Of a stretch of 64,000 nucleotides of DNA, positions 38,830 through 48,381 are shown piece by piece. The stretch covers positions 1-64,000 of the forward strand of contig NZ_QRVG01000011.1 in assembly GCF_003459245.1 (NCBI RefSeq), in the 5' to 3' direction. The DNA is from Collinsella sp. AF23-2 (GTDB lineage: Bacteria; Actinomycetota; Coriobacteriia; Coriobacteriales; Coriobacteriaceae). The notes under the pieces are model-generated. The model did not search any database. It was not told the DNA's origin and was given only the letters and a program-made list of their open reading frames with translations. The number at the start of each line of letters is the position of its first letter. The stretch's first letter is position 1. The position numbers were made by a program, and so were the translations under genes.

Positions 38830-39013
38830 CGCTTCATCGCTCCTTTGAAATCAAATAGCTTAATCGTCTTTCATTATTTCGAATATATCCGATATTTGCA
38901 ATTAAGACTCAAGAAATGCATTGTCTAATTTCAGAATTTGAAGTATTGGGAATTAAGGGTTCTTTTTTACATAGCGAGCTAATTTCAAACCTCAGCAGAG
39001 CTTTATGCAAGAA

Positions 39014-39173
39014 GGCACGCTGTCTGCATCAACCGCAGGCAGCGCACCTCCTTCTATTCGAAAAGGAAACTGCGTCCCATAATTCCGGCTCAGAATGGGA
39101 TGCGCTTTCCCTAACGAGCCTCTCGCGGAAACTGCATCCCACTCTGAGCGCCCATTCCGGGACACAGCTTCCC
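39014..39173. repeat. Right copy of island-flanking direct repeat
   Basis: It aligns with 32236-32396: a decayed hairpin (GCTGTCTGC/GCAGGCAGC) followed by palindromic units at 39065-39110 and 39127-39172. The last 49 bases (39125-39173) are identical to the left copy. The stretch 38830-39013 upstream is A+T-rich and should contain the fic promoter. Confidence 0.85.
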
Positions 39174-39234
39174 AACGGCCCCCGTTTCGGAAACCACATC
39201 CCGTTCCGAGCCTTCAAAGCGGGACGCGGCTTCC
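39065..39234. repeat. Array of three 46-bp palindromes at 62-bp period
   Basis: Units at 39065-39110, 39127-39172 and 39189-39234 each read GGAAAC...TCCC...GGGA...TTCC, so each can form a hairpin of about 15 pairs. Spacers of 16 bases differ in sequence. The same units and the same 62-bp period occur at 32288 and 32350. Confidence 0.8.
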
Positions 39235-39249
39235 CCGAGAAAGTATCGA

Positions 39250-40812
39250 CTACTTACCGTCGTCGTCTTCGGCTTCTTCGCGCGCATAGAGCTCCAGCAT
39301 GCGGCGGCGGTATTCGCGCACAGCGAGCTTGGCGCGCTCTAGGCGGCGACGCTCACGCGGGGTGAGCTCGGACGGATCTATCTCGTCGCCATAGGTCTTA
39401 TCGGCAAGAAGATGCGCCGCGTCCACGATGCGGGCATCGATGTGGCCGCTCGCCGCCTCGGCGGAAAGACGCTCGGCAATCGTATCGAGCGTAGGCAGGC
39501 CCTCGAATACGCGACCATGGCCATGCGAGGTCAGCAGCTCGTGCTCTCGTGCGAGCAGACTCGCCAAATCGTGATGGGCACGCAGGATATCGAGTGCCTC
39601 GGCAGGATGCTCGGCAACCTCTGCCACGGCGGCGACCGGCGCGGCATCGACCACGCGGTAGAAGAGCTGCGCGAGCAGCGGCATCAAGAACACCGTGATG
39701 GCACCGGCGGCAACCATGACCGACGCAATATCTTGCGACAGCGCGCCCGCGTTGACGGCCACGCTCGTCACGGCAACGATGATCGGCAGCGCCGTGGTGC
39801 AGTACAGGGCCACGGTAATGCGACCATACGCCGACACATCGCGCGTCGCAGGACAAATGCTCATAGAAATAAGAATGGGTACGGCACGAATAATCAACAA
39901 CGCCACGATAAAGCCCACGAGCAGCCCGGGGCGCGACACCACGGCCGTCAGATCGATCTTTGCGCCCGACACGGTAAAGAACACCGGGATCAAAAAGCCG
40001 TAGGCCAGGCCGTCGAGCTTGGTCTCAAGCGTATGGTTGCCCTCGGGGATGATATAGCGCAGGACGAAGCCGGCGGCAAAAGCGCCCAACACGATATCGA
40101 GGCTAAAGATGGCCGAGAACGCCACGAGCGTGACCAAAATAAGCACCGTCAGGCGCACGAAGGTCTGCGACGTGGTATCGGCGCGCTCCTCGACAAACGC
40201 AAAGAAGCGGCTGCCGACGCGTTTGGAGCGGCTGGGGACCACGGCAAGCAGCACGCACACCACGGCGAACAGGCCCAAGATCAGCAGCGTCTCGATACCC
40301 GTGCGGGCAGACAGCAGTACCGACATGGCGAGCACGGGGCCGAGCTCGCCCCACGTACCATAGGCGAGAATCGAATCACCGACGCGCGTTCCGGCAAGCA
40401 ACCGCTCGCGCAAGATGGGCATGAGCGCTCCAAGCGCCGTCGAGGTCAAGGCGAGCGTCACGGCGATACCGTCGAAATGGCTGACCGAGAACCACGGGGT
40501 AAAGCGCACGGCAAGCCAGGCGATACAAAATGTGACAACCCACGTGGCCATACCGTAGCGCCCCTCGACGCCCGTGATGTTCTTTGGGTCGATCTCAAAG
40601 CCGGCAAGCAGGAACAAAAATGCCAGACCGAGCTCTGACACAAGCGAGACCTCGGCATCCACATGGATGACGCCAAGCATATGAGGTCCCAACACCGCGC
40701 CGAACACGAGCAAAAAGACCGTTTCGGGAACGGGTTTTCCAGGAATCGCCGAAGCGATGAAGGGGCTTGCAAAGGCCACGAGTGCGATGATGGCGAGCGA
40801 AACGAATGCCAT
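39250..40812 (-). CDS. Cation:proton antiporter, CPA2/KefB-like
   Basis: A 520-aa membrane protein with about twelve hydrophobic segments and typical stretches ETVFLLVFGAVLGPHMLG, LAFLFLLAGFEIDP and ALTSTALGALMPIL. The C-terminal 120 residues are cytoplasmic and charged, without a recognisable TrkA-N domain. It likely exchanges Na+ or K+ for protons. The ATG at 40812 has AAAGG upstream; the frame runs to 40974 without support. It is divergent from purL and its 3' end abuts the 46-bp palindrome array. Confidence 0.87.
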   Translation of the reverse strand: MAFVSLAIIALVAFASPFIASAIPGKPVPETVFLLVFGAVLGPHMLGVIHVDAEVSLVSELGLAFLFLLAGFEIDPKNITGVEGRYGMATWVVTFCIAWLAVRFTPWFSVSHFDGIAVTLALTSTALGALMPILRERLLAGTRVGDSILAYGTWGELGPVLAMSVLLSARTGIETLLILGLFAVVCVLLAVVPSRSKRVGSRFFAFVEERADTTSQTFVRLTVLILVTLVAFSAIFSLDIVLGAFAAGFVLRYIIPEGNHTLETKLDGLAYGFLIPVFFTVSGAKIDLTAVVSRPGLLVGFIVALLIIRAVPILISMSICPATRDVSAYGRITVALYCTTALPIIVAVTSVAVNAGALSQDIASVMVAAGAITVFLMPLLAQLFYRVVDAAPVAAVAEVAEHPAEALDILRAHHDLASLLAREHELLTSHGHGRVFEGLPTLDTIAERLSAEAASGHIDARIVDAAHLLADKTYGDEIDPSELTPRERRRLERAKLAVREYRRRMLELYAREEAEDDDGK

Positions 40813-40996
40813 GTGATGCCTTTCTCTTGTTTGCGCTTCACTGTAGCACCCTCGCCGTCCTCTACGCGCCGCGAGCTGTCGTATCATAGTGAGGTTTACA
40901 AACATGTGGCTCAAGGCGACCGCAGGGCAGGCCCCGCAAACCGACCGCTGCCGCATACCGTACCGTACGCCCAACCGATCAGGAAGGCAGGAACCA

Positions 40997-43900
40997 ATGG
41001 TCTCTCGTATCTACGTGGAGAAGAAACCCGGGTTCGACGTCGAGGCTCAGCAGCTCAAGGGCGAGCTGACCGAGATTCTCGGCATCAAGGGCATCGAGGC
41101 CCTGAGGATCATCAACCGCTACGACGTCGAGGGCATCGACGAGGAGCTTTTCCGCTCCTGCGTGCCGACCGTCTTTAGCGAGCCCCAGGTCGATGTGACC
41201 TACGACGAGCTCCCCGCAAGCGACGGCGCCGTCTTTGCCGTCGAATTCCTGCCTGGCCAGTTTGACCAGCGTGCCGACTCCGCCAGCGAGTGCGTGCAGC
41301 TCATCAGCCAGGGCGAGCGCCCCGCCGTGCGCTCCGCCAAGGTCTATATGATCTCGGGCGCCCTGGACGAAGCCGCCATCGAGGCCATCAAGCACTACGT
41401 GGTGAACCCCGTCGAGGCGCGCATCGCCTCGCTCGACCTGCCCGAGACGCTGTACATGGAGACCCCCGAGCCTCAGCCCGTCGAAGTGCTCGACGGCTTC
41501 CGCGAGCTCGATGAGGCCGGCCTTGCCGCCTTTATTTCCGAGCGCGGTCTTGCCATGGACGAGGCGGACATCGCCTTCTGCCAGCAGTACTTCCGCGATG
41601 AGAATCGCGACCCCACCATCACCGAGATCCGCGTGATCGACACGTACTGGTCCGACCATTGCCGCCACACCACCTTCGGCACCGTCCTGGATGACGTGAC
41701 GATCGACGACGCCGTGGTGCAGCAGGCCTTCGACCGCTACATGGAGATGCGCCACGAGCTCGGTCGCGACGCCAAGCCCGTCTGCCTCATGGACATGGGC
41801 ACCATCGGCGCCAAGTACCTTAAGAAGACCGGCGTCATGACTGATGTCGATGAGTCCGAGGAGATCAACGCCTGCACCGTCAAGGTGAAGGTCGATGTCG
41901 ATGGCGAGGACCAGGACTGGCTGTTCCTCTTTAAGAACGAGACCCACAACCACCCGACCGAGATCGAGCCCTTCGGCGGTGCCGCCACCTGCGTGGGCGG
42001 CGCTATCCGCGACCCGCTCTCGGGCCGCAGCTATGTCTATCAGGCCATGCGCGTCACCGGCGCCGGCGACCCCACGGTCCCCGTCTCCGAGACGCTCGAG
42101 GGCAAGCTTCCGCAGCGCAAGCTCGTGACCACCGCCGCCGCCGGCTACTCCAGCTACGGCAACCAGATCGGCCTTGCCACCGGTCAGGTCAACGAGCTCT
42201 ATCACCCCGGCTACGTGGCCAAGCGCATGGAGGTCGGCGCCGTCGTGGGCGCTACCCCGGCAAACCACGTGCGTCGCGAGTGCCCCGCCCCCACCGACAA
42301 GATCATCCTTTTGGGTGGCCGCACCGGCCGTGACGGCATCGGCGGCGCCACTGGCTCCTCCAAGACCCAGAACACCGAGTCCATCGAGACCTCGGGTGCC
42401 GAGGTCCAGAAGGGCAACGCCCCGGTCGAGCGCAAGCTGCAGCGTCTGTTCCGCCGCGGCGACGCCTGCCGCCTGATCAAGCGCTGCAACGACTTTGGCG
42501 CCGGCGGCGTCTCGGTCGCCGTGGGCGAGCTTGCCGACGGCCTGTATGTCGACCTGGACACCGTGACCAAGAAGTACGACGGCCTGGACGGCACCGAGCT
42601 CGCCATTTCCGAGTCCCAGGAGCGCATGGCCTGCGCCGTCGCCGACGGTGACGTCGAGGAGTTCATGGGCTACGCCGCCGAGGAGAACCTCGAGGCGACC
42701 GTTATCGCCGAGGTTACCGCCGAGCCGCGCATGCGCATGGCCTGGAACGGTGTCGCCATCGTCGACCTGTCCCGTGAGTTCCTCAACTCCAACGGCGCGC
42801 CCAAGCACCAGGTCGCCCACGTCTGTGCCCGCAGCGTGTGGCAGCCCAGCTGGGCCGGCGCCACGCTTGCCGAGCGCATGACCTCGCTTGTCACTGACCT
42901 CAACGTCGCCTCCAACAAGGGCCTTTCCGAGCGCTTCGACTCCACCATCGGTGCCGCGACCGTGCTCATGCCCTTTGGCGGCAAGACGCAGCTCACTCCG
43001 AGCTCTGCCATGGTCGCCAAGTTCCCCGTGGACGGCGAGACCACCACGGCAAGCGCCATGGCATGGGGCTTCAACCCCTACCTGATGGAGGCCGACCAGT
43101 TTGCCGGCGCCTACCTATCCGTGGTCGAGTCCATCGCCAAGCTCGTGGCCGCCGGCTTTGAGCACAAGCGCGCCTACCTCTCCTTCCAGGAGTACTTCGA
43201 GCGCCTGCGTACCGAGGCCGAGCGTTGGGGCAAGCCCATGGCAGCCGTCCTGGGCGCCCTTATGGCCCAGGTCGACCTGGGTGCCGGCGCCATCGGCGGC
43301 AAGGACTCCATGAGCGGCTCTTTTGAGGACGAAGCCGGCGAGCTCAACGTTCCTCCGACCCTGATCAGCTTCGCTGTCGCCGTGGGCAAGGCGGCCCGCG
43401 CCGTCTCGCCCGAGTTCAAGGGCCTCACGCACCGCGTCGTCCGCATCACCCCCGCCACCTATGGCGAGGACTACCGCCCCGACGCCCAGCAGCTGCTCGC
43501 CGCGTTTGACGCCGTCGAGGCGCTCACCGCCACCGGTGACGCCCTGGCCGTCTCTACGCCCGGCTACGGCTGCGGCGCCGAGAGCCTCTTTAAGATGTGT
43601 GTCGGCAACCAGATTGGCATCGAACTTGCCGAGGACGTGGACGTGGAGAGCCTCTTCACCCCGCTCTACGGCAGCTTTATCGTCGAGCTCGCCGAGGACG
43701 CCGAGCTGCCCGAGGTCGCCGACGGCGTTGTCGTGGAGCCCCTGGGTACCACCGTCGAGGGCTATGTCATCGACACCGGCTCCGAGGTCATCGAGCTCTC
43801 CGAGCTCCAGGAGGCCTGGGAGAGCGGCATCGAGGGCGTCTTCGCCTACCGCAGCGCCGGCGAGACCCCCGAGGTCGAGACCATCGACTTCCGCGCCAAG

Positions 43901-44743
43901 GACATCCACGTGTACGGCGGCGCCAAAATCGCCCGCCCGCGCGTGGTTATCCCCGTGTTCCCCGGCAACAACTGCGAGTACGATAGCGCCCGTGCCTTCC
44001 GCGCAGCCGGTGCCGAGGCCGACACCTTCGTGATCAACAACCTCACGCCCGAGGCCGTCGCCGAGAGCACCCACGAGCTTGCCCGCCGCATCCGTGCAAG
44101 CCAGATTGTCATGATCCCCGGCGGCTTCTCGGGCGGTGACGAGCCCGACGGCTCCGCCAAGTTCATCACGGCGTTCTTCCGCGCTCCTGAGGTCACCGAG
44201 GCAGTCCGCGACCTGCTCAAGGCCCGTGACGGCCTGATGCTGGGCATCTGCAACGGCTTCCAGGCCCTGATCAAGCTCGGCCTGGTGCCCTACGGTGACA
44301 TCGTCGACGCCACGCCGGATGCACCCACGCTGACGTTCAACACCATCGGTCGCCATCAGAGCCGCCTGGTGCGCACCCGCATCTCGTCCAACCTGTCCCC
44401 GTGGCTGTCGCAGTGCAGCCTCGACGACCCCTACACCGTCGCCATCAGCCACGGCGAGGGCCGCTTTGTCGCCAACGACGAGGTGCTCGCCCAGCTGATC
44501 GCCAACGGCCAGGTCGCCACGCAGTACGTGGGCGAGGACGGCAAGCCGAGCATGGACCTTTCCGTCAACCCCAACGGCTCCGCACTCGCCATCGAGGGCA
44601 TCACGAGCCCCGACGGCCGCGTCTTGGGCAAGATGGGTCATGCCGAGCGCCGCGGCGACAACCTGTACCGCAACGTGCCCGAGCATGTCCCCGGCGATAA
44701 GTTCATGCCGATCTTTGAGAGCGGCGTGGCCTACTTCGCTTAA
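40997..44743 (+). CDS. purL: Phosphoribosylformylglycinamidine synthase, single chain
   Basis: A 1248-aa FGAM synthase for the fourth step of purine synthesis, using glutamine and ATP to convert FGAR to FGAM. The synthetase part shows FKNETHNHPTEIEPFGGAAT and GGRTGRDGIGGATGSS. A C-terminal class I glutamine amidotransferase (from about 980: VVIPVFPGNNCEYDSA, MIPGGFSGGDEPDG, GICNGFQAL with the catalytic Cys) corresponds to PurQ, so no separate purQ is needed. This long form occurs in Clostridia and Coriobacteriia. ATG at 40997 has AGGAA upstream. The roughly 100-base leader before it shows no purine riboswitch that I can recognise; a TATCAT -10-like element lies at 40882. Confidence 0.97.
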   Translation: MVSRIYVEKKPGFDVEAQQLKGELTEILGIKGIEALRIINRYDVEGIDEELFRSCVPTVFSEPQVDVTYDELPASDGAVFAVEFLPGQFDQRADSASECVQLISQGERPAVRSAKVYMISGALDEAAIEAIKHYVVNPVEARIASLDLPETLYMETPEPQPVEVLDGFRELDEAGLAAFISERGLAMDEADIAFCQQYFRDENRDPTITEIRVIDTYWSDHCRHTTFGTVLDDVTIDDAVVQQAFDRYMEMRHELGRDAKPVCLMDMGTIGAKYLKKTGVMTDVDESEEINACTVKVKVDVDGEDQDWLFLFKNETHNHPTEIEPFGGAATCVGGAIRDPLSGRSYVYQAMRVTGAGDPTVPVSETLEGKLPQRKLVTTAAAGYSSYGNQIGLATGQVNELYHPGYVAKRMEVGAVVGATPANHVRRECPAPTDKIILLGGRTGRDGIGGATGSSKTQNTESIETSGAEVQKGNAPVERKLQRLFRRGDACRLIKRCNDFGAGGVSVAVGELADGLYVDLDTVTKKYDGLDGTELAISESQERMACAVADGDVEEFMGYAAEENLEATVIAEVTAEPRMRMAWNGVAIVDLSREFLNSNGAPKHQVAHVCARSVWQPSWAGATLAERMTSLVTDLNVASNKGLSERFDSTIGAATVLMPFGGKTQLTPSSAMVAKFPVDGETTTASAMAWGFNPYLMEADQFAGAYLSVVESIAKLVAAGFEHKRAYLSFQEYFERLRTEAERWGKPMAAVLGALMAQVDLGAGAIGGKDSMSGSFEDEAGELNVPPTLISFAVAVGKAARAVSPEFKGLTHRVVRITPATYGEDYRPDAQQLLAAFDAVEALTATGDALAVSTPGYGCGAESLFKMCVGNQIGIELAEDVDVESLFTPLYGSFIVELAEDAELPEVADGVVVEPLGTTVEGYVIDTGSEVIELSELQEAWESGIEGVFAYRSAGETPEVETIDFRAKDIHVYGGAKIARPRVVIPVFPGNNCEYDSARAFRAAGAEADTFVINNLTPEAVAESTHELARRIRASQIVMIPGGFSGGDEPDGSAKFITAFFRAPEVTEAVRDLLKARDGLMLGICNGFQALIKLGLVPYGDIVDATPDAPTLTFNTIGRHQSRLVRTRISSNLSPWLSQCSLDDPYTVAISHGEGRFVANDEVLAQLIANGQVATQYVGEDGKPSMDLSVNPNGSALAIEGITSPDGRVLGKMGHAERRGDNLYRNVPEHVPGDKFMPIFESGVAYFA

Positions 44744-44781
44744 AGCTATCCCATCGGGTACAATCCCCTCGGGTAACAACA

Positions 44782-44817
44782 CCCGCCACCGGCACGCCCG
44801 GTGGCGGGTTCTTTTTT
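44782..44817 (+). terminator. purL terminator
   Basis: CCCGCCACCGG (44782-44792) pairs with CCGGTGGCGGG (44798-44808) and is followed by TTCTTTTTT. Confidence 0.92.
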
Positions 44818-44842
44818 GCTTCGCGCATACAGGAAGGACATC

Positions 44843-45778
44843 ATGGAAAGCCGCAAGCCGTATCTCGCCACCCTGCCCGGGCTCATCCTGGGCTGCCTCG
44901 TCTGCTGCGCGCTCTGGGGGTCGGCTTTTCCCTGCATCAAGATCGGCTACGGCCTCTTTGGCATTCCCGCGCACGACAGCGCCTCGCAGCTGCTCTTCGC
45001 GGGTCTGCGCTTCACCCTTGCCGGCATGCTGGTCATTGTCGGCATGAGCGTGGCCCAGCGCCGCCCGCTCGTTCCGCAAGCGCGCGATATCAAGTCTATC
45101 CTCACGTTGTCGCTCTTCCAGACTATCGGGCAGTACTTCTTTTTCTACCTGGGACTCTCGCGCGCCAGCGCCATGTCGAGCTCCATCATCGAGGCCAGCG
45201 CCAACTTCTTGGCCATCCTCTTTGCCGCCCTGGCGTTTCACACCGAAAAGCTCGATGCGGCCAAGGTGCTCGGCTGCGTACTGGGCTTTGCCGGCGTCGC
45301 GCTCGTCAACCTTTCGGGCGCGGACGGTACCTTTGGCTTTACGCTCGACGGCGAGGGCTTTATCCTGGCCTCCACCGTCGCGGGTGCCCTTTCGACCTGC
45401 CTGATCGGCATCTTCTCGCGCGAGCACGACGGCGTCTTGCTTGCCGGGTGGCAGTTCTTGGTCGGCGGCCTGGTCCTCACCGCCATCGGCTTTTTGATGG
45501 GCGGCACGCTCTCCCCCACAGCGATTGCCCCCGCCATCGCGCTCATCATCTACATGGCGCTTATCTCCGCGGTCGCGTACTCGCTGTGGTCGCGCCTGCT
45601 TGCCGTCAACCCCGTAAGCCGCGTTTCGGTCTTTGGCTTTATGAACCCAGTCTTTGGCGTGCTGCTGAGCGCGCTGCTGCTCGGCGAGGGCGCTGGCACG
45701 AGCCCCGTTACCGTCATCGTTGCCCTGCTGTTGGTCTGCGGCGGCATCATCATCGTCAACAAACCCAAAAAGGCCTAG
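44843..45778 (+). CDS. EamA/DMT-family transporter
   Basis: A 311-aa protein with ten hydrophobic helices in two EamA repeats. Typical stretches are CCALWGSAFPCIKIGY in the first and SAVAYSLWSRLLAVNPVSRVSVFGFMNPVFGVLLS in the second repeat. These drug/metabolite superfamily proteins usually export amino acids or metabolites; substrate unknown. ATG at 44843 has AGGAAGG upstream. It stands alone between two terminators. Confidence 0.88.
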   Translation: MESRKPYLATLPGLILGCLVCCALWGSAFPCIKIGYGLFGIPAHDSASQLLFAGLRFTLAGMLVIVGMSVAQRRPLVPQARDIKSILTLSLFQTIGQYFFFYLGLSRASAMSSSIIEASANFLAILFAALAFHTEKLDAAKVLGCVLGFAGVALVNLSGADGTFGFTLDGEGFILASTVAGALSTCLIGIFSREHDGVLLAGWQFLVGGLVLTAIGFLMGGTLSPTAIAPAIALIIYMALISAVAYSLWSRLLAVNPVSRVSVFGFMNPVFGVLLSALLLGEGAGTSPVTVIVALLLVCGGIIIVNKPKKA

Positions 45779-45851
45779 CGAGCTCACTTTTTTGAGAGGT
45801 TGTTCGCACACTTTAGCTTATTGGAGTACATCGGTGAGCTGAGGGCCGCCA

Positions 45852-45876
45852 CGCACGCAAGCGTGCGCCCCTTTTT
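45852..45876 (+). terminator. Terminator-like hairpin after the EamA gene
   Basis: CGCACGC and GCGTGCG pair around AA and are followed by CCCCTTTTT; it abuts the convergent diguanylate cyclase gene. Confidence 0.55.
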
Positions 45877-47019
45877 CTAGCGTATCTGAACGCCGGCTTT
45901 CTTTTTCTCGGCCTTGACGCGGTAGAGCTCCGCATCGGCAGCGCGAAGTAAGTCTTGCCAGGTATCAACACTATCGCCGACCCGCGCGTAACCAATGGAC
46001 ATCCGCAATGCATACGGCACCTCGGCACGAGCGAGCTCGTCGTTAATCGCCGAACACAGGTCCATGATGTCCTGCTCCGCCGCTGCCTTTTGAAGCACCA
46101 CGAACTCATCGCCGCCATAACGTGCGATAAAGCCACCAGACGCTGAGCAGACCTCTTTGAGCGTAGCAGATACGACCTGGAGGGCATGGTCGCCCTCCAC
46201 ATGTCCATAGCGATCGTTAATCTGCTTAAAGCCGTCAGCGTCCATCATGAGCAGATACACATCTTCGGCCTGATCCATATTCGAGAAGAGCGACAGCATA
46301 TAGGTCTCAAAGCGGTTGCGATTGTTGAGACCGGTCAACGGGTCGGTCGAGATCATCTGCTCCTGGCAAACAATGTAGAGCTGCAACATACTTAACATGA
46401 TGCCGACACTAAGGCAAGGACCCGAATAAAAGACCTGAAAGACACCAGCTACCAGGGCCGGAATGGCGAAAAATGCCAAGGTTTGATAGATGGCCTTCTT
46501 TTGTAGGCTCTCGACCTTGCAAGATTGTATAAACGCATGCAGGGACGTATATATAACGTAGCAGTAGCTGACGATGGGCTGGATCATATAGACAAAACCA
46601 CGACGATACGCGCCCTGCGCATCGATATAGAACAGGGCATGCGTCCAGTAGCTCGAAAACGCCAGTACGACTACCAGCGCCGCAGGCAGCGTTACAAGCG
46701 CCACTCTAGAGCGCGCGGTCAAAAGGCGAGAACCCTGCACCGTCTCGGAATAGATAAACCAAATAAGGCACGCGGCGGCAAAGAGCGAAAACGAAACCGC
46801 GTTGGAAATCCAGTTGGCAGCAATGCCCAGCGTGCCGCCCACACCGTCCGAAAGCGTCCAGATTATATCGAATAACATGTACGCGGCAGAGGTGTAGCCG
46901 AGCGTACTAAACAATAACTGCTGGGTACTCGAGAACAAGGAGTGGCGACTTCGCGCGGCAAGCCCGATAAGAACAATCATGCATAGCAGGAATATCTCGA
47001 TCTTGAGTGCCTTAACCAC
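45877..47019 (-). CDS. Membrane diguanylate cyclase (GGDEF)
   Basis: A 380-aa protein with about six or seven hydrophobic helices over residues 1-215, then a GGDEF domain. The active-site loop is intact (RYGGDEFVVL), preceded by DPLTGLNNRNRFE and DADGFKQINDRYGHVEGD, so it should make cyclic di-GMP from GTP. The membrane half is an unclassified sensor. A GTG at 47019, with AAGGGATG about 9 bases upstream, is the better start; a TTG at 47037 has none. It is monocistronic. Confidence 0.88.
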   Translation of the reverse strand: MVKALKIEIFLLCMIVLIGLAARSRHSLFSSTQQLLFSTLGYTSAAYMLFDIIWTLSDGVGGTLGIAANWISNAVSFSLFAAACLIWFIYSETVQGSRLLTARSRVALVTLPAALVVVLAFSSYWTHALFYIDAQGAYRRGFVYMIQPIVSYCYVIYTSLHAFIQSCKVESLQKKAIYQTLAFFAIPALVAGVFQVFYSGPCLSVGIMLSMLQLYIVCQEQMISTDPLTGLNNRNRFETYMLSLFSNMDQAEDVYLLMMDADGFKQINDRYGHVEGDHALQVVSATLKEVCSASGGFIARYGGDEFVVLQKAAAEQDIMDLCSAINDELARAEVPYALRMSIGYARVGDSVDTWQDLLRAADAELYRVKAEKKKAGVQIR

Positions 47020-47084
47020 TAGACGCCATCCCTTCAATATCCAAGTGGTCAGAATCGCCCGATTCGTGCCTGGGCAATAAACAC

Positions 47085-47159
47085 CCCTACTCCGCAGGGG
47101 TATAGGGAATAATAGCAGAGCGCCCGAACGTCACTGCAAGACAGCTCTCGTTCGGGCGC
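47085..47159 (-). terminator. Two hairpins downstream of the permease gene
   Basis: GCGCCCGAACG/CGTTCGGGCGC (47120-47130 and 47149-47159) and ACCCCT/AGGGGT (47085-47102). On the minus strand the second is followed by GTTTATT. Together they likely end the permease transcript before the diguanylate cyclase gene. Confidence 0.6.
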
Positions 47160-47208
47160 CCATACGGCGCGAATTGCACACGCCGGCTTGATTGACTCGC
47201 GTCGACGA

Positions 47209-48231
47209 TTACTCGCCGTCGATGTCGGTCGCGACGGCCTCCTCAATAGCCTCGACGCCTTCGACCGACAGATCCTCTTCGCCGTGGCAGAACTTCTTAT
47301 CGACCCAGCCGGTCAGAATCGGGGCCATGATGGCCGTGATGATGACGGCGGTGGCGATCTGCGCATACGCGGTGGGCGCAAGCTCGGCATAGCGCGGCGC
47401 GACCTCAGCAAGAGCAACCGGCGTGGTCATAGCCGTGCCGGCGATGGTGGAGCAAGCAACGGCGGCCTTGCCGTTGCCGCCGCACAAGCGCTCGAAGGCA
47501 AAGGTGATGGGGCCAACGATAAAGAGGGTGATGAGGCCCAACAGAATGCCGGAAATACCGCCGGTGATAAAGCTCGACAGGCTCATGGACGCACCGAGCT
47601 GAAATCCGATGACGGCAATCGCGGGATTGGCACCGGGAACCAGCAGGTTCTTGATAAACGGGAACAGGTTGCCCAGAACCATGCCAATAACGAGTGGCAA
47701 GATGGAGCCGATAATGGTGCCAATGGGAATGTTGGCGAGGCCGGAAACACCGAGGATGATCATCGTGACGGCGGGGCCAGCCGTAAAGAACAGGATACCG
47801 ACGGCGCCCTGCTCGGACTCATCGCCGAACTCGCCCATGATGCCCGTATAGAGCGCCATGTTGCAAAACGTGATGCCGCCGATGATAGACACGGAGCTCA
47901 GACCCAGGAAGTTGTCGTTAAAGAAATATGCCACGCCCAGGCCGAGAGCCGCTGCGACGACCAGCTTGGGGATCAGCACGACGATACCGGTCTTGATGGC
48001 ACCCGGCGTGGACTTAAAGCTGATGCCGGCGCCCACAAACAGCAGGATCGCGGCGACAATGGTATTGGAGCCACCGCGGCAGGCAGCCGTAAAGAATCCG
48101 CCGATCTCAAAAACCTGCGGGCAGAAGGTGTTGAGCAAAAGACCGACGATCATCGGATAAATCATGATGTCGCCCGGGATGCGCGGGACCTTGAATTTCT
48201 TTTGCTCGTTGGTGGTTGCTTCCTGTGCCAT
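47209..48231 (-). CDS. kdgT: 2-keto-3-deoxygluconate permease family transporter
   Basis: A 340-aa membrane protein with about ten hydrophobic segments and KdgT-like stretches KVPRIPGDIMIYPMIVGLLLNTF and ACSTIAGTAMTTPVALAEVAP. The family imports 2-keto-3-deoxygluconate from pectin breakdown. No KDG kinase or aldolase gene is nearby, so the real substrate may be a related keto acid. ATG at 48231 with GGGGG upstream; a TTG at 48261 is not supported. The 150-base gap to azlD shows no clear element. Confidence 0.87.
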   Translation of the reverse strand: MAQEATTNEQKKFKVPRIPGDIMIYPMIVGLLLNTFCPQVFEIGGFFTAACRGGSNTIVAAILLFVGAGISFKSTPGAIKTGIVVLIPKLVVAAALGLGVAYFFNDNFLGLSSVSIIGGITFCNMALYTGIMGEFGDESEQGAVGILFFTAGPAVTMIILGVSGLANIPIGTIIGSILPLVIGMVLGNLFPFIKNLLVPGANPAIAVIGFQLGASMSLSSFITGGISGILLGLITLFIVGPITFAFERLCGGNGKAAVACSTIAGTAMTTPVALAEVAPRYAELAPTAYAQIATAVIITAIMAPILTGWVDKKFCHGEEDLSVEGVEAIEEAVATDIDGE

Positions 48232-48381
48232 GAAACCCCCATTTCCGCTGACGGGATACAAAAGCCCACGTCACGCTTTGCTACAGTAAAGTTTGACCAT
48301 GGTACCAGAAGAAATAGACCAGCTCGGTGAAAAACTCGACAAGTTGGGATGGAACGAGATTCGGCGCCCGCGACGCCACCC

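Noticed and set aside
39065..39234. Short-period repeat resembling a CRISPR array
   Set aside because: Units are palindromic and diverged, spacers are only 16 bases, and no cas genes are present.
40813..40996. Purine riboswitch before purL
   Set aside because: No three-way junction or conserved purine-aptamer loops can be seen in the leader.
40979..42820. 613-codon minus-strand frame opposite purL
   Set aside because: Antisense to purL, no ribosome site, no recognisable domain.
43115..45811. 898-codon minus-strand frame opposite purL and the EamA gene
   Set aside because: Antisense to two well-supported genes; composition bias explains the open frame, and there is no domain signature.
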